From the NCBI GenBank assembly GCA_029204225.1, contig CM055097.1:58644651-58708650 (forward strand): a stretch of 64,000 nucleotides of DNA, read 5' to 3'. Source of the stretch: Diphasiastrum complanatum. Taxonomy: Eukaryota; Streptophyta; Lycopodiopsida; Lycopodiales; Lycopodiaceae. Under the pieces are notes generated by a model. It was not told the DNA's origin, ran no database searches, and saw nothing but the letters and a program-made list of their open reading frames with translations. Positions 57,621 through 64,000 of the stretch are shown piece after piece; position 1 is the stretch's first letter; each line of letters begins with the position of its first letter. A program made the translations under genes and the position numbers.

Positions 57621-58429
57621 TCTGAGTAATAGAGATCTGAAAATTTGGCTTTGGGAAACTACGGAAGCAAGAAAAATCCTGCAGAATGTAGCCGAACCAG
57701 AAAAGTGGAATTCAGTGGAACCTGATCTAAAAAAGAAAAGTATAATCCAGCAGACCAAAGCAAGTTGGGTTTGGGAACTACGCAACCAAGCAAGTCGATG
57801 TCGGGAAACTACCCTTTTCTTAAATTACAAAAAGAAATCATATCCTACAATTTTTTTAAGTACGCACAAAACAGAACTATGCTTTGTATCATTTATCCTG
57901 AATTGAAGGTTCTAAGCTCACAATTTTGGGTATGATGTGGCTCTATGGAAAAACATAACTATGATGGTGATGATGATATGCATGTATATGCTCATCATAA
58001 AATCATCAAATCTGCCGCCACTGAAGAATGATGTAATGGAGACTGCAGCTGGAGGTAATTGCGTGCTGATGACATCGTCTAGGAGGTCGTCTGTGAAGTC
58101 TGTCTGGACCACATATAATACTTCTATATAGTAAGTACTCATCTTCTATAGAGTATTGTTTCCATCTGAGTCCTTGTTGTACTGTACTTGAATCCTCCAC
58201 ATGGTCTGATGTGCTATTGGATACCTCGTCCTCACCATGTTTTGATGGATTGTTGAACCTAGTGCCCTTAGCCCCAGGTATTATTATGGATACATATAAA
58301 TTCTGGACTGCATTTTAGATAACAAAGAAATAAGCCCACATTTCCCTTTCAAGGACTCGAGGAAATCATTATGAATCCAAGTAAAACTTAGTTCGTTGAT
58401 CATGGGCATTCTAAGGGTGTCTGCTACAA

Positions 58430-59060
58430 TGTTAGACCTTCCCTTTCTATAACGAAGCTCATGTCAAATTCTCGCATCAATTTTGACCATCGACCCTTTC
58501 TTCCTCCAAGAACAAGTTGATTACAAAGATTTCATGATCAATTAGAATCTCAGATTGTGCACCATGCAAATAGTGGTGCCAAGTTTTAAGGGCATAGATA
58601 ACGGAGATGAGTTCTTTCTCGTAGGGACCATGGATAATGGGTTCTAACTTTTTCCTATTGAAGGCAATTTGCAACACCGTTCCTACATCAAAATCACTTG
58701 CATCCATTTCAACTACAAATGGCTGACGAGGATCAACAACTTTCAGTACTGGTGTTGTGGCAATAATCCGCTTAAGAATTTTAAAACTCTCATGCTACGG
58801 TTGTTGCCATTGAAATCCTTTCCCTTCCTCTTTAAAAGATCCGTCGTGGATATCGCAACTACTACATATCCCTTGATGAATCTCCTATAGTATCCATATG
58901 GACCCAAAAAACTTGTAATAAGATTGGTCAGACTAGGCCAATTCCGGATGGCTGCCACTTTAGTTGGACCCATCCTGATACCGTTTTTTGAGATTACATG
59001 ACCCAAATGGTTTATTTCTTTCGTAAACAACTTACACTTACACGTTTTAGCATAGAGCTT
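58430..59060 (-). pseudogene. Ty3-gypsy RT/RNase H fragment
   Basis: The minus strand reads FTKEINHLGHVISKNGIRM, AAIRNWPSLTNLITSFLG, YYRRFIKGYVVVA and LLKRKGKDF, which is the RT thumb and connection. After frame breaks come MDASDFDVGTVL, YEKELISVIYALKTWHHYL (RNase H) and near 58450 RKGRSNIVADTLRM. These are hallmarks of Ty3-gypsy pol, not copia. Several stops and frameshifts show it is dead. It lies inside the last FAS2-like intron in the same orientation as the gene. Confidence 0.85.
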
Positions 59061-59234
59061 ATGCTTTCACAACAATCTGAATACCTTTCTGAGATGCTTT
59101 TTAGAATGTCATCATAATTAAGAGATAATAACTTGTCCTTGATATTGAGAGCCTCAACCCTCACACACCACTAGCACTCTCATTTTTCTCTTGTAGACAT
59201 TAAAGATGAAAACTTAAGAAGTATTTGACTCTAC

Positions 59235-59335
59235 CTTTCAAAGGAATGGGTTGCCCAAGTTCACCATCATCAAAAGCTACAACAGTGCAATAACCATCTT
59301 GTGAAGATACAGTCAAAAACTTTGCATCCGGTGAC
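59235..59335 (-). CDS. FAS2: CAF-1 p60 / FAS2-like, WD40 exon
   Basis: The 101-bp exon encodes SPDAKFLTVSSQDGYCTVV and AFDDGELGQPIPLK, a WD40 blade of the kind near the end of the CAF-1 p60 propeller. SSQDGYC is typical of plant FAS2 and close to SSTDGYC-type strings in animal p60. It has a CAG acceptor at 59336 and a donor at 59234 (AAAG|GTAGAG). It starts with one base completing a codon, probably Trp (WSPD). The upstream exons are not in the window: more than 4.6 kb of LINE, microsatellite and hAT-like DNA follows on that side. Confidence 0.7.
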
Positions 59336-59754
59336 CTGCAAGAATGAAACATAATGAAAAGTTATAACTCTCATGTTGGAGCATCAGCATCAAAGCCCAT
59401 TTAGCCTAACGAGAAACAATGGCTCCAATCAAGACTTAACTTACCAAGTGATTGATAAGCTTTTAAAGAATAATTAAACCATTTTAAGAATAAAGTGGGC
59501 TTTGTAGTAAAACCCTGCCCAATTTGATGCAAGTCTAAATGAATAAAGTACAAATATTGCTGATGCACTTAGAAATTTGAATTCTAAAACAGATAAGCCT
59601 ACAAGAAACTCTTCAAAAACAAACCAAGTCACTTTGCACTATTTTTTTACAACAATGCAACCCTTCACATTTTCTAGCTAAGTCGATACATAGACACCAT
59701 GATGGATTTATAGTTCAACTATTTCTTGAAGTTGATAGATTGGCATTCAATTTA

Positions 59755-59755
59755 A

Positions 59756-59831
<76 letters not shown>
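59755..59831. repeat. (CT)n microsatellite at the left edge of the LINE pair
   Basis: Nearly pure CT for about 75 bases, ending directly at the first recognisable LINE codons. A (GA)n tract of similar length ends the LINE pair region at 62543-62626. Confidence 0.95.
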
Positions 59832-59832
<1 letters not shown>

Positions 59833-61300
59833 GATTGGTCATACCATGGCCAAGTTGTACGCCACTATTCTCCAGAACTTCGTTACGGCAGAGGCTGATT
59901 CTCGACTATTATATGCGACTGGCCAAGCTGGCTTCCGCCGGGGTTATAGCACTCTTGATCATGTCCTCACTCTACGTACTATCATTGAGGAGGTAAAGCA
60001 TATGGGCAAGAAGGTATTTGCTTGATTCGTTGATCTCTCTAAGGCCTTTGATACTGTTCCCCGTCATCTTTTGATCAGCAGACTACGTCAGCTTGGCTTT
60101 TCCGACTCTATTCTCCCGGCAGTGGTTGCTCTGTATGAGAGAGTTCTAGCACGTATTCGGTTGGGTACTGATTTGTCTTCTCCCATCCATAGCATTGTTG
60201 GCGTCAAGCAAGGCTGTCCACTATCCCCTCCGCTCTTTGCACTTTATATTGATGATCTTGAGTGCCTCATTTGTGAAGAAGGTGGAGATGGTTGCCCGCT
60301 GGCTCATTTGCTCATCCCCATTCTGCTTTATGCTGATGACATTGTCCTGCTTTCTTCCTCACCAGAAGGGTTGCAGTATCACTTACAGGTCTTACATCGG
60401 TTTTGTGTTGCTTGGGGTCTCTCTGTTAACTTAAAAAAGATGAAGATCATGATTTTCAACACCAATCAACAAAGCCTTCACAATTATCAATTCTTCTATG
60501 ACGGCCAGGAAGTTGACATTGTTGCCTCTTATACTTACTTGGGAGTCCTGTTTACTGCGCCCCTTCTTGGTTTCCGCCAGGCTGCATTTGCGCACATTTC
60601 CTCCGGTCTTTCAGCATTGGTCCAGTTCGAGTGTGGTTGTACAATGAATCATATTTTTGATCCCGCTACTAGATGTCAGTTGTTTCACACACGGGTGGTT
60701 CCAGCAGTGATGTATGCCTCCGAGATTTGGTTGCCAGGACTTTCTATCCGGGACTGGGCAGGCATTTCCCGCATTCAGGCCACTATGTTGGGTCGCATGA
60801 TACGTGCCAAGACTACCACCCCTCATGATATCCTATGTGCTGAGTTTGCTACTCCTCCGATCATCCTTGAGGGCTTTCTCCGCCTTATTCTTTTTCTTCA
60901 GCGGATTCAGGAGATTCGTGCATCTCACCCGGATAGATACATAGTTGTTGCGGTTACTTCTTCACGTGTCCTAGCTGATTCCCATGCTAAGCTATATTGG
61001 TACCAGCAGGCGTCTGATCTCTTAGTATTATGAGATACGGGCGAGGTATTATTTTCTCTTTCGCGATGGCCCGCAAACACTTTGCAGTTTTGTCTCCTAT
61101 CTTGATGCTCGTTGCTTGGGACTTCTTGTTCGTGAGATGCTTACTCTCCGTCAGTCTCATCTGCCTGTACCAGATCACCTGGGGTTAGACTCCCGGCAGC
61201 TGCTTCTCACTGGCTTCTTTCGGACTCGAGCACATGCTGATGACTCCAATGATGAGATTCCTATTGCTGTGCCACCGGAAAAAGCCCAGATGTAGTCGGC
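59831..61300 (+). pseudogene. LINE (non-LTR) reverse transcriptase, 5'-truncated copy 1
   Basis: The frame covers RT motifs AGFRRGYSTLDHVLTLR, FVDLSKAFDTVPRHLL (first catalytic Asp), GVKQGCPLSPPLFALYIDD and LLYADDIVLLSS (catalytic YADD), then LSVNLKKMKIMIF and the thumb with YTYLGVLF and VVPAVMYASEIWLPGL, to a TGA at 61031. A TGA at 60024 sits just before FVDLSKAF. The upstream endonuclease and the RT N-terminus are missing. Downstream, to about 61300, are shifted frames with protein-like pieces (IPIAVPPEKAQM) that may be the element's C-terminal region. RT primes cDNA at a nicked chromosomal site; this copy is defective. Confidence 0.9.
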
Positions 61301-61395
61301 ACTCGCCTCCATCGGGGCCCACTGTACGGTCCACTCAGCGAACACTTCACACTTACTTTCGCTGATATGTACTTATTCTCCACCTGGCCCGGGTT

Positions 61396-62350
61396 GTGGG
61401 CATTGGTACTTTTTCTGTAGTTCTTCTGTTATACCTGGTCCGGGTTATTGTTCCCACAGACGCACCCATCTCCATTTCTCCCCGTCCATCTACTTTCACT
61501 TTCTTTACCTCGGACATGGTCCTAACAGCAATCAAGAGAATGAAAACCCGTCGCACCTGTGATATTGATGACCTCGAATCCGAACTACTAATCAATGTTG
61601 CAGACACACTATCACCTACCCTAGCCACTTTGCTCAATCGAGCAGTTGTCTCCGGTTTCCCTTCCTGCTGGTGTACCAACATTATCCATCTCATTCATAA
61701 AATTGGTGATCATGACCACTGGTAATTAGTGCATCATTATGATTGGGCATATCATTGCTAAGTTATACGGCACCATCCTCCAATCAGCAGTCAGTTCTGA
61801 GGCAGAATCTAGGAGATTACATGCATTGGGCCATGCGGATTTCAGGGCACACTACTCCACCACATATATTTTCACCCTTCGGGCCATTATTGAGGAGGCT
61901 AGACATAGGAAAGAGCGGGTCCACTATTGTTTTGTTGACTTCAGGAAAGCCTTCAACACTGTTCCACGTTCCCTTCTCATTCAACGGCTACGTGACCTTG
62001 GTTTTTCTATTGACACAATCTTGGCAGTGATGGCACTATATGAGAGAGTCCTTGGCTGTTTTCGGAGTGACACCGGCATTTCAGATCATATCTGGAGCAC
62101 TATTGGCGTGAAACAGGGTTGTTCTTTATATCCAACCCTATTTGGAATGCCCCAAGTAAATGTCAGCTTTTTGATACACTCGTTACCCCCACAACCCTAT
62201 ATTCAGCAGAGATATGGTGTACAGGTCTTACATCATCTGATTGGGCCAATATTTCACGACTGTAGATTCTCATGCTATCTCGGATGATACAGGCTAAGCC
62301 GTCTGTTCCACATCAGATTATCCTGACAGAGTTTGCGGTTCCACCCATAC
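61396..62350 (+). pseudogene. LINE copy 2, with the RT active site deleted
   Basis: It starts further upstream than copy 1 (FFTSDMVLTAIKRMKTRRT, LLNRAVVSGFPSCW), has IIAKLYGTILQSAVSSEAESR, FVDFRKAFNTVPRSLLIQRL and GVKQGCSLYPTLFG, then near 62150 jumps straight to CQLFDTLVTPTTLYSAEIW in another frame. The span holding YADD in copy 1 is absent. The thumb continues to FAVPPIQLAAIFQLILYI. Copies 1 and 2 share motif order and are clearly one family, in tandem and in the same orientation. Confidence 0.88.
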
Positions 62351-62539
62351 AGCTAGCCGCCATCTTCCAGCTTATCCTATACATAGCGTATCATGATGTT
62401 ACCCACAGATGAGCAGAGACCAAGGTTGCATCGAACTGTGGTTCGAACAGCCTTTCACGGTTCGAACCATCGAATCGTTCGGACCCGGTTCGAACCGTCT
62501 GAGGCCCTAAAACCCGATTTCCGAACATTCTGTTCGCGC

Positions 62540-62542
<3 letters not shown>

Positions 62543-62626
<84 letters not shown>
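62543..62626. repeat. (GA)n microsatellite
   Basis: About 42 uninterrupted GA units. The translation is meaningless Arg-Glu repeat. Confidence 0.95.
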
Positions 62627-62629
<3 letters not shown>

Positions 62630-62934
62630 TACAATGTCTTTTCCATGCCAAAAGGCATATAAGACTAGTAAATGTACATGTCAAGTATGTGGTAACCGTA
62701 GGAGCGTATGAAACGTCTCCAAGACTATAACAGAAATACAAATCTAACTGCTATGATCTGAAACTAAAGGATGCGATGATATATGAAACATGTGGGAGCA
62801 TATATACTGCTAACTGTCATGAATACGGTATGACACTATCATCCAACCCTGTCTCGCTGATGCTATAAAAGGATGTAATACGGGATGCAGCATGAAGGAC
62901 TGTTGGTGGTCGATGACGTTGTCTAGGAAGATGA

Positions 62935-62981
62935 GAGGGTCGGTGTGTGTGTGCATTTGCCATTGAGATTGTGTGTGTCTG

Positions 62982-63059
<78 letters not shown>

Positions 63060-63314
63060 AAATGGTGTGTGATATTGTGTGTGTGTGTGTGTGAGTCTTG
63101 AGATTTTGTGTGTGTATGTGTGTGTGTGTGAGTGATTGTGTGATATTGTGTGTGTGTGTGTGTGTCTTGACTCTTTTGATGTGTGTGTGAGTGAATCAGT
63201 GATTGTGTGTGAGAGAGAGTGTGTGTGTGATATTATGATATTGTGTGTGTATGCACTGTTGTGTGTGTGTGTGAGTCTTGAGATGTGTGCACAATGAGTT
63301 TGTGTGAGCACTGA

Positions 63315-63359
<45 letters not shown>

Positions 63360-63400
63360 CACTGTGTGTATATTTTGTGTGTATGTGACATTGTGAGTGT
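62935..63400. repeat. Compound (TG)n/(GA)n microsatellite block
   Basis: Repeated TG tracts with GA tracts and interspersed GAGTCTTGAGA and GATATTGTG strings, 465 bp in all. It gives an apparent 201-codon frame on the minus strand (His-Thr repeats) that is not a gene. Confidence 0.95.
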
Positions 63401-63459
63401 GTTGAATCTTGATGGGGTTCAATGTGGGGCCTGGGCATTGTGAGGGGTGTGGGACCTGG

Positions 63460-63600
63460 GTAGCTAATTAGTTAGAAGTTAGAACTTAGGAGTTAGTCCG
63501 AGTTAGTAGTTACTAGAGTCTAGTTAGAACTTAGAACTTAGGAGTTAGAAGTTAGCGGTTAGGGTTAGAAACTAGATTAGAATTTAAAATTTAGGGTACC
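63460..63600. repeat. Degenerate (AGTTAGAACTT) repeats
   Basis: AGTTAGAA(G/C)TTAG, GGAGTTAG and GTTAGGGTTAGAA recur about ten times. A GGGTTAG unit near 63563 resembles a telomere-type repeat but occurs only once. Confidence 0.6.
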
Positions 63601-63702
63601 TGGGGGCCGGTATACTACATAGATATTAGAGACCTCAGAGTCCAGACTCGTCACTCGAGAGTTGAGAGAGAGAGATCTGAGAGAGAGAGAGAGAGGGCCA
63701 CC

Positions 63703-63960
63703 ATGCCAAGGGATAGGGATCCCTTGTGGGATCACGTCACCACCGCTGCGGCCTATGGCACATCAGGCACAAAGAGATGGACTTGCAGATACTATCACCA
63801 GTCTCACACTGGAGAGCCCACACGCATCAGGGCACATTTGTTACGTTTGAGGGGGTACGAGATTGCCCCTTGCATGCATGCTCCTAACACGCTACTCACT
63901 CTTGTCGCATCGGAGGAGGTTGGCCCTTCGAGGATCAGGATGGGGCCCAGACCGAGAGGT
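63703..63960 (+). CDS. BED zinc-finger exon of a hAT-type transposase (5' part, window edge)
   Basis: ATG at 63703 (context GCCACCATGCC) opens RDPLWDHVTTAAAYG, then KRWTCRYYHQSHTGEPTRIRA and HLLRLRGYEIAPC. The pattern W...C..(C)...TR...HLLR..G.......C is a BED finger, the DNA-binding module at the N-terminus of hAT transposases and DUF659 proteins. The second cysteine of the first pair is Tyr here (CRYY), so zinc binding may be lost. The exon ends at a likely donor, CGAGAG|GTAAAC, at about 63960. The catalytic part would lie beyond the window. A GA-rich leader precedes the ATG. Confidence 0.6.
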
Positions 63961-64000
63961 AAACATTCAATTCTAAGACTCTTAGTACTTACACTTCAAA

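Noticed and set aside
62817-63422. 201-codon His/Thr-rich frame on the minus strand
   Set aside because: It is translation of (TG)n/(GA)n microsatellites with no domain or start context.
63540-63600. Telomere-like GGGTTAG near the right end
   Set aside because: Only a single unit within a degenerate AGTTAGAA repeat; no TTTAGGG array.

Overview
The window is nuclear DNA from a land plant. The evidence is a proline-rich extensin-like receptor kinase (PERK) gene with spliceosomal introns, two exons of a CAF-1 p60/FAS2-like gene, Ty1-copia elements with the plant primer-binding site TGGTATCAGAGC, En/Spm-like and hAT-like transposon pieces, and many long GA/CT/TG microsatellites. The long repeat-filled introns and the LINE type would fit a fern or another non-flowering plant, but the lineage cannot be fixed from the sequence.

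Layout. 1-2853: nothing recognisable. 2854-4105: a fold-back element with 37-bp terminal inverted repeats around a near-perfect 770-bp palindrome. 4114-8257: a decayed copia element interrupted by foreign DNA, part of it a relative of the large non-coding retroelement at 13.4-19.5 kb. 8.3-19.7 kb: a minus-strand copia element whose gag is split by that non-coding LTR element. 20.1-22.4 kb: a gag-like reading frame with two in-frame stops, followed by an LTR-like sequence. 22.8-26.3 kb: two diverged gene fragments in inverted orientation, then a 2.2-kb palindrome of LTR sequence carrying a primer site on each arm. 26.5-32.9 kb: a histone H3/CENH3-like pseudogene, a head-to-head inverted-repeat leader region, and two convergent genes I cannot assign to a named family. 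The minus-strand one is multi-exon and transposase-like. 33-38.7 kb: further copia fragments. 38.7-41.6 kb: an En/Spm-like 3' end with dense subterminal repeats and a second repeat cluster. 44.4-52.8 kb: the PERK gene, eight exons and 1046 codons, with exon lengths summing to a multiple of three and every splice phase consistent. 55.6 kb to beyond 59.3 kb: the 3' part of the FAS2-like gene on the minus strand, with a gypsy fragment in its 3-kb last intron. 59.7-62.4 kb: two tandem LINE copies. 63.7 kb to the edge: a BED zinc-finger exon of hAT type.

The two cellular genes, PERK (+) and FAS2-like (-), converge. PERK would act at the plasma membrane or cell wall, FAS2 in replication-coupled nucleosome assembly. 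Almost everything else is mobile-element sequence in several layers of nesting. The parts most worth checking are the convergent pair at 28.4-32.5 kb with its ACGTG-rich flanks, the H3/CENH3-like pseudogene beside it, and the tandem duplication of the PERK exon-1 splice-donor region.
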